53,505 nt of DNA from Burkholderiales bacterium (GCA_947453625.1 CANGHK010000035.1:1-53505), one strand, 5' to 3'; shown: positions 15,847-27,092, numbered from the stretch's first letter. Translations and numbers: made by a program. Notes: a model not told the origin generated them from the letters alone.

Positions 15847-16321
15847 GCCGATCGCGATCCCCGAGGTGCTGCAGGGTGTCAGCCTGCTGATCTTCTTCGT
15901 GATGCTCAAGCTCACGCTGGGCTTGGTGTCGATCGTGCTGGCGCACATCGCGTTCTGCATCGGTTTTGTCGCGGTGGTGGTGCGCGCGCGGCTGCAAGGC
16001 CTGGATGAATCGCTGATCGAGGCGGCGCGCGACCTCGGCGCCACGCCCTGGCGGGCCTTCTGGCGCATCACCTTGCCGCTGATCGCGCCCGGCATCGTCG
16101 CCGGCGCGCTGATGGCTTTCACGCTGTCGATCGACGACTTCGTGATCACCTCCTTCACCGCCGGCGCCGAGGCCTCGACGCTGCCGCTGCAGATCTACTC
16201 GATGCTGCGCATCGCGGTGACGCCCGAGGTCAATGCCATTTCCACGCTGCTGATGGCGCTGACGCTGGCGCTGGTGCTGATCGCCTACCGGGTGGCCCCC
16301 GGCTTGCCGGGCGGTGACTGA
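15847..16321 (+). pseudogene. potC-like permease, 3-prime fragment fused in frame to the potB fragment
   Basis: From PIAIPEVLQGVSLLIFFVML onward the frame matches the distal two thirds of PotC/PotI permeases, including the cytoplasmic EAA loop (EAARDLGATPWRAFWRITLP), which contacts the ATPase, and SIDDFVITSFTAG. The start of PotC is absent. Together with the potB piece an open frame of 204 codons (15707-16321, GTG start) exists, so a small hybrid membrane protein could be made, but it lacks the ATPase partner in this locus. Confidence 0.75.
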
Positions 16322-16479
16322 TGCGCTGACCACCCGCGCGGGATTGCGCCCTTCCCGGGCCGGATCCCGACCTGCGGCCTGAAAAGTGCCGGGCAACTCC
16401 GACAGAATAGGCGCAGTCGCCCCGGCAAGGCCTGGCCCGCGGCCTTGTCCACCTCCCCCGCCCATTTCTGGAGCCTCCG

Positions 16480-16782
16480 ATGATCAAGAACCCAGCGCTC
16501 ACCCTGCCCGCCGCCGCCCTGACGCTGGCCCTGGGCACGGCGTTCGCGGCCATGCCCGACGCCGCTGCCCAGTCCGACAAGGAAAAGTGTTTCGGCGTCG
16601 CGCTCAAGGGCAAGAACGACTGCGCTGCTGGCGTTGGCACCTCCTGCGCCGGCACCTCCAAGGTCGATCACGAGCCCAGCGCCTGGACCCTGGTGCCCAA
16701 GGGCAGTTGCGAGAAGACCGCGTCCAAGACCTCGCCCACCGGCAAGGGCCAGCTCAAGCCCTTCACCGCCAAAGCGGCCTGA
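16480..16782 (+). CDS. bufA1: bufferin-1 precursor (DUF2282)
   Basis: A 100-residue exported precursor. The signal peptide is about residues 1-31 ([20 protein letters not shown]). The mature part contains the four-cysteine pattern of DUF2282 bufferins: [39 protein letters not shown]. In studied members some of these cysteines are converted by the MNIO enzyme BufB into thiooxazole-type groups that bind copper in the periplasm. The next two genes are bufB and bufC, so the peptide, its modifying enzyme and the partner form one operon. Start ATG 16480. Likely role: buffering excess copper or a related metal. Confidence 0.9.
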   Translation: MIKNPALTLPAAALTLALGTAFAAMPDAAAQSDKEKCFGVALKGKNDCAAGVGTSCAGTSKVDHEPSAWTLVPKGSCEKTASKTSPTGKGQLKPFTAKAA

Positions 16783-16819
16783 TCGGTCCTGCGCCTTGGC
16801 CCGGGGTCCGGCGCCCGCG

Positions 16820-17710
16820 ATGTTCCGCCCGCCGCCGCCTCCCGGCTTGGCATCGGGGCTGCCGGCACGCGCCGGGCTGGGGCTCAAGCCCCAGCATGTG
16901 CTCGAGATCCTGGCCACCTGGCCAGACGTAGGATTCTTCGAGGTCCACGCCGAAAACTACATGGTGGACGGCGGCGCGATGCACCACCACCTCGGGCGTA
17001 TCCGCGAGCACTACCCCGTCACGCTGCATGGGGTGGGGCTGTCGATAGGCGGCGAACAGGCGCCCGACCCGGCCCACCTCGACCGGCTGGCCGCGCTGAT
17101 CGCGCGCTACCAGCCGGCGGTGTTTTCCGAGCACCTGGCCTGGTCCAGCCACGGCGGGGTGTTCTTCAACGACCTGCTGCCGCTGCCCTGGAACCGGGCC
17201 ACGCTGCAGCGGGTCGGCGATCACATCGATTTGGTGCAGAACCGCCTGCAGCGCACGTTGCTGCTGGAGAACCCGGCGAGCTATGTCGAGTTCTCGGCCT
17301 CCACCTTCAGCGAGGCGCAGTTTCTGGTCGAGTTGCTGCGGCGCACCGGCTGCGGCCTGCTGCTCGACCTCGGCAATGTCCATGTTTCATGCGTCAACCA
17401 TGGCCGCGATCCGCGCCAGTACCTGGCCGCGCTGCCGGCGGACCGGGTCGGGCAGATCCACCTGGCCGGTTTTGCCACCGACAGGGACGGCGCCGGCGCG
17501 CCGCTGCTGATCGACCACCACGGCGCGCCGGTCGACGGCGCGGTCTGGCAGCTGTACGCTGAGTGGCTGGCGGCAGCCGGCCCGCGGCCCACGCTGATCG
17601 AGCGTGACAACGACATTCCGGCCTGGTCCACGCTGTGGGCCGAGGCCCGACATGCCGAGACGCTGATGCTCGCCGCCCCCGGTCAGACCCGCCGGACGGA
17701 TGTGGCGTGA
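16820..17710 (+). CDS. bufB: MNIO-family (DUF692) bufferin maturase
   Basis: A 296-residue TIM-barrel multinuclear-iron oxygenase. Visible features are FFEVHAENYMVDGG near residue 36, TLHGVGLSIGG, FSEHLAWSS, LLLENPASYVEF, LLLDLGNVHVSCVNHG, QIHLAGF and TLIERDNDIP; the conserved His, Glu, Asp and Asn residues in these segments bind the iron cluster in DUF692 enzymes. It modifies cysteines of the precursor made by the gene 37 bp upstream. Its stop overlaps the bufC start by 4 bp (GTGA), so production of the two is coupled. ATG 16820 has no strong ribosome site nearby, which also suggests coupling to bufA1. Confidence 0.9.
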   Translation: MFRPPPPPGLASGLPARAGLGLKPQHVLEILATWPDVGFFEVHAENYMVDGGAMHHHLGRIREHYPVTLHGVGLSIGGEQAPDPAHLDRLAALIARYQPAVFSEHLAWSSHGGVFFNDLLPLPWNRATLQRVGDHIDLVQNRLQRTLLLENPASYVEFSASTFSEAQFLVELLRRTGCGLLLDLGNVHVSCVNHGRDPRQYLAALPADRVGQIHLAGFATDRDGAGAPLLIDHHGAPVDGAVWQLYAEWLAAAGPRPTLIERDNDIPAWSTLWAEARHAETLMLAAPGQTRRTDVA

Positions 17711-18492
17711 GCGACAGCCTCGGCGCCATCGGCGGTGACTGGGCTGCGGCGCTGCTGGACCCGGCGCTGGCTTGCCCCCCCGGCGTGCGGGCCTGGAACA
17801 GGTCCGACCCGGCGGCGCGGCTGGCGGTCCACCGCAACAACGTCGTCAGCAGCCTGGTCGACGGCCTGGCGTCGACCTTCCCGGTGGTGCAGGCCCTGGT
17901 CGGCGAGGACTTCTTCCGGGCGATGGCTGCCGCCTTCGTGCGCGCATCGCCGCCGCGGTCGCCAGTGCTGGCCGGCTACGGCGACGCCATGCCCGACTTC
18001 ATCGCCGGCTTCGCCCCGGCGGCCGGGCTGGCCTACCTGGCCGACATGGCGCGGCTCGAGTTCGCCAGGGTGCGGGCCTTCCATGCCGCCGATGCGGCGC
18101 CGCTGAGCGCCGCGGCAGCAGCAGCGGTGCTGGCCCATGGCGAGCGCGTCGGTGAACTTCGCCTGGTCCGCCACCCGGCCTGGCAGCTGCTGCGCTCGCC
18201 GCACCCTATCGTCTCGCTCTGGGCGGCCCACCAGACCGAGATCGACGATGGCCGGCTGGCCGCGATAGACCTGGCACAGGCCGAGGCGGCCCTGGTGCTG
18301 CGGCCGGTGCTGGAGGTGTGCGTGCTGGCTCTCGCGCCGGGGGCGGCCGCGTTTGCCGAGGCCTTGGGCCGGCAGGCTGGCCTGGCCGATGCCGCGGCGG
18401 CCGCCGCCGCTGCCGACCCCGATTTCGACCTGGCCGCCACGCTGGGCCTGCTGCTGGCGCAAGGCGCATTGACCGGTATGACGCTGCCTTGA
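17707..18492 (+). CDS. bufC: BufC/HvfC family partner of the bufferin maturase (DUF2063)
   Basis: A 261-residue protein starting with GTG at 17707. The N-terminal domain (WAAALLDPALACPPGVRAWN, VHRNNVVSSLVDGLASTFPV, VGEDFFRAMAAAFVR) is the family usually called a putative DNA-binding domain; current understanding is that it helps MNIO enzymes recruit their precursor. The C-terminal half is Ala-rich and ends DLAATLGLLLAQGALTGMTLP. Overlap with bufB by 4 bp and the gene order A-B-C leave little doubt about the assignment. No DoxX or sigma-factor gene accompanies the operon here. Confidence 0.85.
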   Translation: MSDSLGAIGGDWAAALLDPALACPPGVRAWNRSDPAARLAVHRNNVVSSLVDGLASTFPVVQALVGEDFFRAMAAAFVRASPPRSPVLAGYGDAMPDFIAGFAPAAGLAYLADMARLEFARVRAFHAADAAPLSAAAAAAVLAHGERVGELRLVRHPAWQLLRSPHPIVSLWAAHQTEIDDGRLAAIDLAQAEAALVLRPVLEVCVLALAPGAAAFAEALGRQAGLADAAAAAAAADPDFDLAATLGLLLAQGALTGMTLP

Positions 18493-18709
18493 CAGGTCGG
18501 TCCGAGCGCTGTGTCGCCTTGTCAAGGGTGCGGGCGAGTCCGGCGAATCGGGCAGTTTGGATGCGTTTTGTCCTCCCTGGGCCGATTTTTGCCCGGTGCC
18601 GGCTCAACAACTGGCGCCCTGGGTCGCTTTTCACGGCTTGCAGTCGGGCGAAACAGCGCAATATCCGACCGATGCCGATGGCCAACAGCCCGAATCGATA
18701 GAATGAATC

Positions 18710-19062
18710 ATGCCCCAGGAAGATCCACCCTCACCGCCGCCCAAGCCGCCGGCGCAACCACGCCACGGCAGCGATGGGGCGGTGGTGGTCGAGCGCAAGA
18801 CGGCGCGCACCAAACCGCCCCAGATGTTCCAGGTGGTGTTGCTCAACGACGATTACACGCCGATGGAATTCGTCGTGATGGTGTTGCAACACTACTTCCG
18901 GTGCGATCTCGAAACGGCCACGCTCATCATGTTGAAGATTCACCACGAAGGCCGAGGGGTCTGTGGCGTCTTCAGCAAGGACGTTGCGGCTACCAAAGTT
19001 GAACTCGTGCTCGCCGCGGCCCGCCGTGCCGGGCATCCGCTGCAATGCATTATGGAGGCCGC

Positions 19063-19066
<4 letters not shown>
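18710..19066 (+). CDS. clpS: ClpS, N-end-rule adaptor of ClpAP
   Basis: A 118-residue adaptor that delivers proteins with destabilising N-terminal residues to ClpA. The disordered N-terminus (residues 1-35, Pro-rich) precedes the core: [20 protein letters not shown] with the Asn-Asp pair and Met that shape the ligand pocket, and [12 protein letters not shown] carrying the conserved His. Its stop overlaps the clpA start (ATGA), a standard arrangement. A TAGAAT -10-like hexamer at 18699-18704 lies so close to ATG 18710 that a transcript from it would be nearly leaderless; no matching -35 is visible, so this is only noted. The 217 bp upstream hold no other gene. Confidence 0.97.
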
Positions 19067-21369
<2,303 letters not shown>

Positions 21370-21432
21370 GGCCGTCACTCCGCTGAGGCAGCCAGCGGCC
21401 GCTTCCCCTTCAACAGGGCCCGCGGCCAAAGT

Positions 21433-22260
21433 TCAGCCGCTGGTGAAAGCCGCCGGGTTCTGCTCGAAATAGCGCGCCAGCAACCGGTAAAGATCCGGGT
21501 GCGTGGCGCGCATCGCCTTGGGCATCACGAAGAAGGTTTCGGCCGAGACGGCGAAGAACTCATCGACGCCGGTCGCGCCGTAGGGGTCGAGCAGGGTCGC
21601 GTCGCCCGCATCGACCGCCGCGCAGAAGCTGGCGTATTCGGCGTCCATCACCCGGATCCAGGCCTCGCGCGCCTCGGCGCTGGGCAGGGGAGGCACGCCG
21701 TCGGCCTCGCCGTCACCCATGTCCAGCACATGGGCAAACTCGTGGATCACCACGTTGTAGCCCCAGTCGGCGGACTCGCCGGATTCGCTGACGTCGACCC
21801 AGGACAGCATCACCGGCCCGCCGGCCATGGCCTCGCCGGTCAGCACCTCGTCGTAGGCATGCACCACGCCGTCGTCGTCGGCGAACTCGCGCCGCGCGAC
21901 CACCTCGTCCGGGTGCACGACGATGCCGACGAAGCCGCGGTAAGGCGCCAGGCCGAAGCGCAGCACTGGCAGACAGGCCTGGGCGGCGATGCAGACAGCG
22001 ACCTCGTCGTCGATCACCAGGCCACCGGCGCCGGTGAATTCCTTCTCGTCCAGGAACAAACTGGCCAGTCGGCGCAACTCGGCCAGGTCTTCGGTGCTAC
22101 GGGCCGTCAGGAAGGGCAGGCGGGCCAGCGTCAGCTGCCACAAGGGTTCGGGAATGGCCCGGCGTGCCACGGCCCGGGACTCGCGGTGGGCGCGCCAGCG
22201 CTGCCAGAGCTGTTTCAAGCTGCCCGCCTCATGCGGCGCCGGCGGACGCCGCGGCGTCAA
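21433..22260 (-). CDS. mtfA: MtfA-family zinc metallopeptidase
   Basis: About 275 residues. The zinc site is NVVIHEFAHVLDMGDG (HExxH with the following Asp) and the downstream Glu lies in DEFFAVSAETFF. FAD/GLVHA-like strands (DDDGVVHAYDEVLTGEA, GGPVMLSWVDV) match Escherichia coli MtfA, which clips proteins and affects the glucose repressor Mlc. The start is uncertain: a TTG at 22260 gives the longest frame and overlaps lpxH by 32 bp; homology becomes clear only from about residue 35. Same strand as lpxH, probably co-transcribed. Confidence 0.88.
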   Translation of the reverse strand: MTPRRPPAPHEAGSLKQLWQRWRAHRESRAVARRAIPEPLWQLTLARLPFLTARSTEDLAELRRLASLFLDEKEFTGAGGLVIDDEVAVCIAAQACLPVLRFGLAPYRGFVGIVVHPDEVVARREFADDDGVVHAYDEVLTGEAMAGGPVMLSWVDVSESGESADWGYNVVIHEFAHVLDMGDGEADGVPPLPSAEAREAWIRVMDAEYASFCAAVDAGDATLLDPYGATGVDEFFAVSAETFFVMPKAMRATHPDLYRLLARYFEQNPAAFTSG

Positions 22261-23026
22261 TCACCTGCAGGCCGGCGGCGCTCAGCCTCAGCATGCTGGC
22301 CCGGGGCGGCGCGGTGTCGAAATCCCAGTCGCCCATGACGCGGCGCGACCGTCCGCCGGCCAAGCGATGCAGCGCTGGCCGGTGGGTGTGGCCGTGGATC
22401 AGCGCCGATGCGTCGGCCTGGGCCAGCCAGGCGGCCGCGGCGTCGTCGTCCACGTCGCTCCACGGGGTGGGGCCCTGGTCTGCCTGGTGCGCCGCGCTGG
22501 CCTCGCGCATCGCCCGTGCCTGGCGCTGACGTTCGGCCAGTGGCAGCGCCAGAAACTGCTGCTGCCAGGCGCTGCTGCGCACCTGGCGGCGAAATTGCTG
22601 GTAGTCGGTGTCGGCCAGGCACAGCGCATCGCCGTGGCTGAGCAGCCAGCGCCCGCCAAAGGCCTGCAGCAGCGTGGGGTCGGCCAGCCGCGCCACGTCG
22701 GCTTCCGCCAGAAAGGCATCACCGACCAGGAAATCCCGGTTGCCGGGCATGAAGGCCAGCGTTCGGTGCTGGCTGGCCTGGCGCAGCACGGCCAGGCAGT
22801 CGGCCTCGAAACCCTGGCCGCGGGCATCGTCGCCGACCCAGACCTCGAACAGGTCGCCCAGCATCAGCACCGCGTCGGCCGGTGTGGTCAGCAGGTGGGC
22901 GCGCCAGGCGGCAAAGGTTCGCGGCATGCCAGGGTGCAGGTGCACGTCCGACAACAGGTCGATGCGCCGCCAGGCCGGGTCGGCCTGGAACAGCGCGGTC
23001 GCCGGCAAGACCGGTGCGGCCGGCAT
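22229..23026 (-). CDS. lpxH: LpxH, UDP-2,3-diacylglucosamine diphosphatase
   Basis: A 265-residue metallophosphoesterase of lipid A biosynthesis, removing UMP from UDP-2,3-diacylglucosamine at the inner membrane. Metal-binding motifs are in order: LLSDVHLHPG (D-x-H), MLGDLFEVWVGDD (GDxxE-x-W), MPGNRDFLVG (GNRD), LLSHGDALCLADTDYQQFRR and ALIHGHTHRPALH (GHTH). The run of residues 1-15 is poorly conserved, so the start could be slightly downstream. It lies 34 bp after ppiB in the same direction; ppiB-lpxH adjacency is common in beta- and gammaproteobacteria. Confidence 0.95.
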   Translation of the reverse strand: MPAAPVLPATALFQADPAWRRIDLLSDVHLHPGMPRTFAAWRAHLLTTPADAVLMLGDLFEVWVGDDARGQGFEADCLAVLRQASQHRTLAFMPGNRDFLVGDAFLAEADVARLADPTLLQAFGGRWLLSHGDALCLADTDYQQFRRQVRSSAWQQQFLALPLAERQRQARAMREASAAHQADQGPTPWSDVDDDAAAAWLAQADASALIHGHTHRPALHRLAGGRSRRVMGDWDFDTAPPRASMLRLSAAGLQVIDAAASAGAA

Positions 23027-23060
23027 GGTTGCCGCTGGCGCGCCGCCGTCCAGCGCTGAA

Positions 23061-23564
23061 TCAGACGATTTCGACCGCCTTCAGGATCACCACGTCGTCG
23101 TTCGGCACGTCGTCATGGCCGCCCTTGTGGCCGGTGGCCACGCGCTCTATCAGGTCGACCACGTCCATCCCGCTGACGACTTTGCCGAACACCGCGTAGC
23201 CCCAGCCCTGGGCGGTCTCGCTGCTGTGGTTGAGGAAGGTGTTGTCGGTGGCGTTGATGAAGAACTGCGACGAGGCCGAGTGCGGCGCGCTGGTGCGTGC
23301 CATCGCCAGCGTGTACTTGGTGTTCTTCAGGCCGTTGTTGGCCTCGTTGCGGATCTCGCCGTTGGTGGGCTTTTGCTTCATGCCGGGGGCGAAGCCGCCG
23401 CCCTGGATCATGAAGCCCTCGATGACGCGGTGGAACACCGTGCCGTCGTAGTGGCCGCTGCGCACGTAGCCCAGGAAGTTCTCCACCGACAGCGGCGCGC
23501 GGGCATCGTCGAGCTCGATGGTGAAGCTGCCCTGGGCGGTGGTCATTTCTACGGTCTTGGTCAT
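23061..23564 (-). CDS. ppiB: cytoplasmic cyclophilin-type peptidyl-prolyl isomerase
   Basis: A 167-residue cyclophilin without a signal peptide. The catalytic Arg-containing segment is [15 protein letters not shown], followed by [21 protein letters not shown] and [15 protein letters not shown]. It catalyses cis-trans isomerisation of X-Pro bonds during folding. It sits 1 bp downstream of the exported paralogue's stop, so the two genes form one unit that continues into lpxH. Confidence 0.95.
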   Translation of the reverse strand: MTKTVEMTTAQGSFTIELDDARAPLSVENFLGYVRSGHYDGTVFHRVIEGFMIQGGGFAPGMKQKPTNGEIRNEANNGLKNTKYTLAMARTSAPHSASSQFFINATDNTFLNHSSETAQGWGYAVFGKVVSGMDVVDLIERVATGHKGGHDDVPNDDVVILKAVEIV

Positions 23565-23565
23565 G

Positions 23566-24138
23566 TCATTTCTCCGAAAGGATGGTGGCTTTGTTGATGA
23601 GTATGGGGGTTTGCGGCACGTTCTGGTGGCCGCCCTTGTTGCCGGTCGGCACGGTCTTGATCTTGTCGACGACCTCCAGGCCCTCGACCACCTTGCCGAA
23701 CACGGCGTAGCCGTTGCCGTCGGGCGAGTTGGCCGCGTCCAGGCGCAGGTTGTCGCCGACGTTGATGAAGAATTGTGCCGTGGCCGAGTTGGGATTCTGG
23801 GTGCGCGCCATCGCCACCGAGCCGCGCAGGTTGGACAGGCCGTTGCCGGCCTCGAGCGGGATGGGCGGCCGGGTGGGCTTTTCCTGCATGTCGGGCGTCA
23901 TGCCACCGCCCTGGATCATGAAGCCGTCCATCACGCGGTGAAAGACCGTGCCGTCGTACTGGCCGGCCTTGACGTACTGGACGAAATTGGCCACGGTCTT
24001 GGGGGCCTTCTCGGCGTCGAGTTGCAGCACGATGTCGCCCATCGAGGTGCTCAGCTTGATTTTCTGGGCCCAGGCCGGTGCGGCCAGTCCGGCCGCCAGC
24101 GCGGCAGCGAGCAGGGTGATGCGGGCGAGTCGTTTCAT
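23566..24138 (-). CDS. ppiA: periplasmic cyclophilin-type peptidyl-prolyl isomerase
   Basis: A 190-residue cyclophilin with a signal peptide ([17 protein letters not shown]) cleaved before [10 protein letters not shown]. The active-site segment [15 protein letters not shown] and the [13 protein letters not shown] strand are intact. It is a paralogue of the gene 1 bp downstream and clearly a duplication followed by gain or loss of the signal. ATG 24138 has an AGGAAC-type ribosome site. The longer open frame upstream is rejected because it would bury the signal peptide. Confidence 0.93.
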   Translation of the reverse strand: MKRLARITLLAAALAAGLAAPAWAQKIKLSTSMGDIVLQLDAEKAPKTVANFVQYVKAGQYDGTVFHRVMDGFMIQGGGMTPDMQEKPTRPPIPLEAGNGLSNLRGSVAMARTQNPNSATAQFFINVGDNLRLDAANSPDGNGYAVFGKVVEGLEVVDKIKTVPTGNKGGHQNVPQTPILINKATILSEK

Positions 24139-24226
24139 TGTCCGGTTCCTTGGGGGTCGTTGGGCAGGGCTGCGGAGTTTCCGCGGCAGGTTTCTCGGAT
24201 CGGTTCCGCGTCCCGGTCGCGGGCGG

Positions 24227-24790
24227 TTAGCGTATCGCCGCCAGTTCCCGCGCCAGGCGCAGCCGGGCCTGCAGGCCCGGCTCCGGGCTCGAGCCGGCGG
24301 CCATCTCGTAGGCGCGCTGCGCCAGGCGAACGTAGACATCGCCCAGATTCTGCTGCGCGGTGCGGTAGCCGGGGTCCAGACGCAACGCGGCCTCGAGCAG
24401 TCCGCGTGCCAGCGCCAGTTCGCCGGCGGCGGCCTGCAGCACGGCCAGGTTGTTGTAGGGCTCGGGCAGTCCGGGGAAGTCCTGGGTCAGGCGCTCGAAC
24501 AGCAGCGCCGCTTCGGCGCCTTGGCCGGTCTCCGACAGGATCACGCCCTGCAGAAAGCGCAGGCTGGCATCGCCGGGCTGCTGCGCCAGGGCTTGAGCCA
24601 GCCGCTGCTGCGCCAGCGCGGCTTCGCCGCGCCTGAATTGCTGCTCGATCGAGCTCGCCGGGTTGGCGGTTTCTGCCGCCAGCGCCGGCAGCGCGACAAC
24701 CGAGGCCAGCCAACACGCCAGCGCGCAAGCCGTCAACAGGTGCTGCACGGGCAGTCGGGCGGTCGATCCAGGGGTCGGGCGAGGGTGCAA
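24227..24790 (-). CDS. exported TPR-repeat protein
   Basis: A protein of up to 187 residues with a signal or anchor segment ([21 protein letters not shown]) followed by three or four tetratricopeptide-like repeats, for example [20 protein letters not shown]-like helix pairs (here [20 protein letters not shown]). Such proteins mediate protein contacts in the envelope; the partner is unknown. The start is uncertain: the longest frame begins with TTG at 24790, and a GTG at 24748 immediately before the hydrophobic segment is an equally good choice. It lies 88 bp before ppiA on the same strand and diverges from cysS. Confidence 0.75.
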   Translation of the reverse strand: MHPRPTPGSTARLPVQHLLTACALACWLASVVALPALAAETANPASSIEQQFRRGEAALAQQRLAQALAQQPGDASLRFLQGVILSETGQGAEAALLFERLTQDFPGLPEPYNNLAVLQAAAGELALARGLLEAALRLDPGYRTAQQNLGDVYVRLAQRAYEMAAGSSPEPGLQARLRLARELAAIR

Positions 24791-24817
24791 GCGGAAGGCC
24801 GGGCAGTCGAATCGGGG

Positions 24818-24845
24818 GTGACGATGGTAGTGCCACCGCTATACT
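24818..24845 (+). promoter_or_regulatory. candidate sigma-70 promoter of cysS
   Basis: GTGACG at 24818-24823 and TATACT at 24840-24845 are separated by 16 bp. Predicted start near 24852, giving a leader of about 155 nt before the cysS ATG. Confidence 0.5.
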
Positions 24846-24861
24846 GAATCGATTGTATCGA

Positions 24862-24988
24862 GCCCCGCCGCGGGGCCCGCAGCCGTTCAGGGATGGTCCT
24901 GAACGGCCTGCCGCCTGCTGCCGGCGGCACGCTCCGATGATCTTCATGGCCGCTGCAACAGCGGCCTTTTTGCCGCTGTTGCAGCGGC
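24862..24988 (+). promoter_or_regulatory. structured cysS leader with mutually exclusive hairpins
   Basis: Stem 1: GCCCCG (24862-24867) with CGGGGC (24871-24876). Stem 2: GCCGTTCAGG (24882-24891) with CCTGAACGGC (24898-24907). Then two arms, GCCGCTGCAACAGCGGC (24949-24965) and GCCGCTGTTGCAGCGGC (24972-24988), are perfect reverse complements separated by CTTTTT. Each arm is also a 7-bp hairpin by itself with a 3-nt loop, and the first is followed by five T residues, like a small intrinsic terminator. The long 17-bp stem and the two small hairpins exclude each other, as in an attenuator. Role inferred. Confidence 0.55.
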
Positions 24989-25005
24989 TTTCTGCGCTCC
25001 GGCTG

Positions 25006-26397
25006 ATGACTCTTCGCCTCTTCAACACCTTGTCCCGCCGCCTCGAGCCCTTCGAGCCCATCGTGCCCGGCCAAGTGCGCATGTACGTCTGCGGTATGAC
25101 GATCTACGACCTGTGCCACATGGGCCATGCGCGGATGATGATGGCCTTCGACGTGGTCTACCGCTGGCTGCAGGCCAGCGGCTACCAGGTCACCTATGTG
25201 CGCAACATCACCGACATCGAGGACAAGATCATCAGGCGGGCGGTCGAGCGCGGCATCAGCATCCGTGCGCTGACCGACGAGATGATCAGCGCGATGCGGC
25301 AAGACCTGGCCGCCATCGGCACGGTGGCGCCGACCTTCGAGCCCCGCGCCACCGACTATGTGCCGCAGATGCTGGCGATGATCCAGACGCTGGAGGACAA
25401 GGGCCTGGCCTACCGGGCCGGCGGTGACGCGGCGCACGGCGATGTCAACTTCGCGGTGCGCAAGTTTCCCGGCTACGGCAAACTGTCGGGCAAGAGCCTG
25501 GATGACTTGCGCGCCGGTGAGCGCGTGGCGGTGGCCGAAGGCAAGGACGACCCGCTGGACTTCGTGCTGTGGAAGTCGGCCAAGCCCGACGAGCCCGAAG
25601 ATGCCAAATTCCCCAGTGACTACGGTCCGGGCCGCCCGGGCTGGCATATCGAGTGCTCGGCGATGAGTTGCGCGCTGCTGGGCGAGCGCTTCGACATCCA
25701 CGGCGGCGGCATGGACCTGCAGTTTCCGCACCATGAGAACGAGATCGCGCAGAGCGAGGGGGCGCTCGGCCACCCCTTCGTCAACTACTGGCTGCACAAC
25801 GGCTTCCTCAACGTCGACGACGAGAAGATGTCCAAGAGCCTGGGCAACTTCTTCACCATCCGCGATGTGCTGCAGAAGTTCGACGGCGAGACCCTGCGCT
25901 TCTTCATGCTGCGCACCCATTACCGCAGCCCGTTCAACTTCAGCGATGCCTTGCTGGCCGACGCTGGCACCGGGCTGCGCCGGCTCTACACCGCGCTGGA
26001 CGGCATCGCGCTGCCGGACGGCAACCCGCCGGTCGACTGGTCCCAGCCCCAGGCCGCGGCCTTCAAGGCGGCGATGGACGAGGACTTCAACACCCCCGGC
26101 GCGCTGGCGGTGTTGTTCGAACTTGCCAACGAGTGCAACCGCAGCCGCTCAGTCGACGCCGCCGCGCTGCTGCGCGGGCTGGCCGCCACGCTGGGTGTGC
26201 TGCAACAGCCGCCGCAGGCCTACCTGCAGGCCGGCAGCCTGCTGGACGAGTCCACCATCGCCGGCCTGATCGAGGCCAGGGCGGCGGCCAAGGCGGCGAA
26301 GAACTTTGCCGAAGCCGACCGGATCCGGCTCGAACTGGCGGCCCACGGCATCGCGCTGAAGGATTCGGCCAGCGGCACCCGCTGGGTCCGGGCTTGA
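25006..26397 (+). CDS. cysS: cysteinyl-tRNA synthetase
   Basis: A 463-residue class I synthetase charging tRNA-Cys. The zinc-binding Cys and [12 protein letters not shown] motif (HIGH variant) lie at residues 27-38, the second zinc segment is WHIECSAMS and [12 protein letters not shown], and [13 protein letters not shown] is the KMSKS loop. The C-terminal DALR-type helix bundle ends in [21 protein letters not shown] 25006 matches the usual family start MTLRLFNTL; the frame is open upstream through the hairpins, so longer forms from 24937 or 24946 are formally possible. Regulation may involve the leader structure described separately. Confidence 0.97.
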   Translation: MTLRLFNTLSRRLEPFEPIVPGQVRMYVCGMTIYDLCHMGHARMMMAFDVVYRWLQASGYQVTYVRNITDIEDKIIRRAVERGISIRALTDEMISAMRQDLAAIGTVAPTFEPRATDYVPQMLAMIQTLEDKGLAYRAGGDAAHGDVNFAVRKFPGYGKLSGKSLDDLRAGERVAVAEGKDDPLDFVLWKSAKPDEPEDAKFPSDYGPGRPGWHIECSAMSCALLGERFDIHGGGMDLQFPHHENEIAQSEGALGHPFVNYWLHNGFLNVDDEKMSKSLGNFFTIRDVLQKFDGETLRFFMLRTHYRSPFNFSDALLADAGTGLRRLYTALDGIALPDGNPPVDWSQPQAAAFKAAMDEDFNTPGALAVLFELANECNRSRSVDAAALLRGLAATLGVLQQPPQAYLQAGSLLDESTIAGLIEARAAAKAAKNFAEADRIRLELAAHGIALKDSASGTRWVRA

Positions 26398-26399
26398 GC

Positions 26400-27092
26400 A
26401 TGTTGAAGAACAGTCCACCCATGCCCGACGCCAGCCCCCCGGCCACGGAACTGCCGGCCGGCGTCACGCCGCCTTACTGGGACGATGCCTGTCGCCACCT
26501 GGCCAAGCGCGACCGGGTGATGAAGAAGCTGATTCCCCAGTTCGGCGAGGCGCGCCTGCAAAGCCGGGGCGATGCCTTCACCACCTTGGCGCGGTCCATC
26601 GTCGGCCAGCAGATCTCGGTCAAGGCGGCGCAGTCGGTGTGGAACCGCTTCGTCGTGGTGGTGGGTGGCCCGGCCACGCATCTGGCCCCGACCGCGGTGC
26701 TGTGCCAGGACACGTCCGCGCTGCGCGGCGCCGGCCTGTCGGCGCGCAAGGCCGAGTACCTGACCGATCTGGCGCGGCACTTCGAGTCCGGCGCCGTGCA
26801 TGTGCCGCTGTGGCAGCAGATGGACGACGAGGCCATCATCGACGAACTGGTGGCGATTCGCGGCATCGGCCGCTGGACCGCCGAGATGTTTCTGATCTTC
26901 CACCTGATGCGGCCCAACGTGATGCCGCTCGACGACCTGGGCTTGATCAAGGGCATCAGCCAGGGCTACTTCAGCGGTGAGCCGGTGTCGCGTGCCGAGG
27001 CGCGCGAGGTGGGCGAGGCCTGGGCGCCCTTCCGGTCGGTCGCCACCTGGTATATCTGGCGCAGCCTGGACCCGGTGCCGGTAGACTACTGA
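26400..27092 (+). CDS. AlkA-type DNA-3-methyladenine glycosylase
   Basis: A 230-residue helix-hairpin-helix base-excision repair glycosylase without the N-terminal domain of E. coli AlkA. SIVGQQISVKAAQSVWNRF begins the core, LSARKAEYLTDLA follows, the HhH motif is IRGIGRWTAEMFLIF and the catalytic Asp is in PLDDLGLIKG. It removes alkylated purines from DNA. ATG 26400 starts 2 bp after the cysS stop; a second ATG at 26421 is possible. The order cysS-glycosylase-accA-tilS-lysC is conserved in Burkholderiales. Confidence 0.9.
   Translation: MLKNSPPMPDASPPATELPAGVTPPYWDDACRHLAKRDRVMKKLIPQFGEARLQSRGDAFTTLARSIVGQQISVKAAQSVWNRFVVVVGGPATHLAPTAVLCQDTSALRGAGLSARKAEYLTDLARHFESGAVHVPLWQQMDDEAIIDELVAIRGIGRWTAEMFLIFHLMRPNVMPLDDLGLIKGISQGYFSGEPVSRAEAREVGEAWAPFRSVATWYIWRSLDPVPVDY

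Noticed and set aside
15707-16321. intact 204-residue permease gene
   Set aside because: Sequence changes from PotB-like to PotC-like near 15846 and lacks the N-terminal half of both; treated as fused fragments.
21370-21432. intrinsic terminator between clpA and mtfA
   Set aside because: GC-rich inverted stretches exist, but no T-run follows on either strand.
24862-25005. T-box riboswitch before cysS
   Set aside because: No T-box sequence or specifier loop is recognisable, and the arms are a simple nested palindrome; betaproteobacteria generally lack T-boxes.
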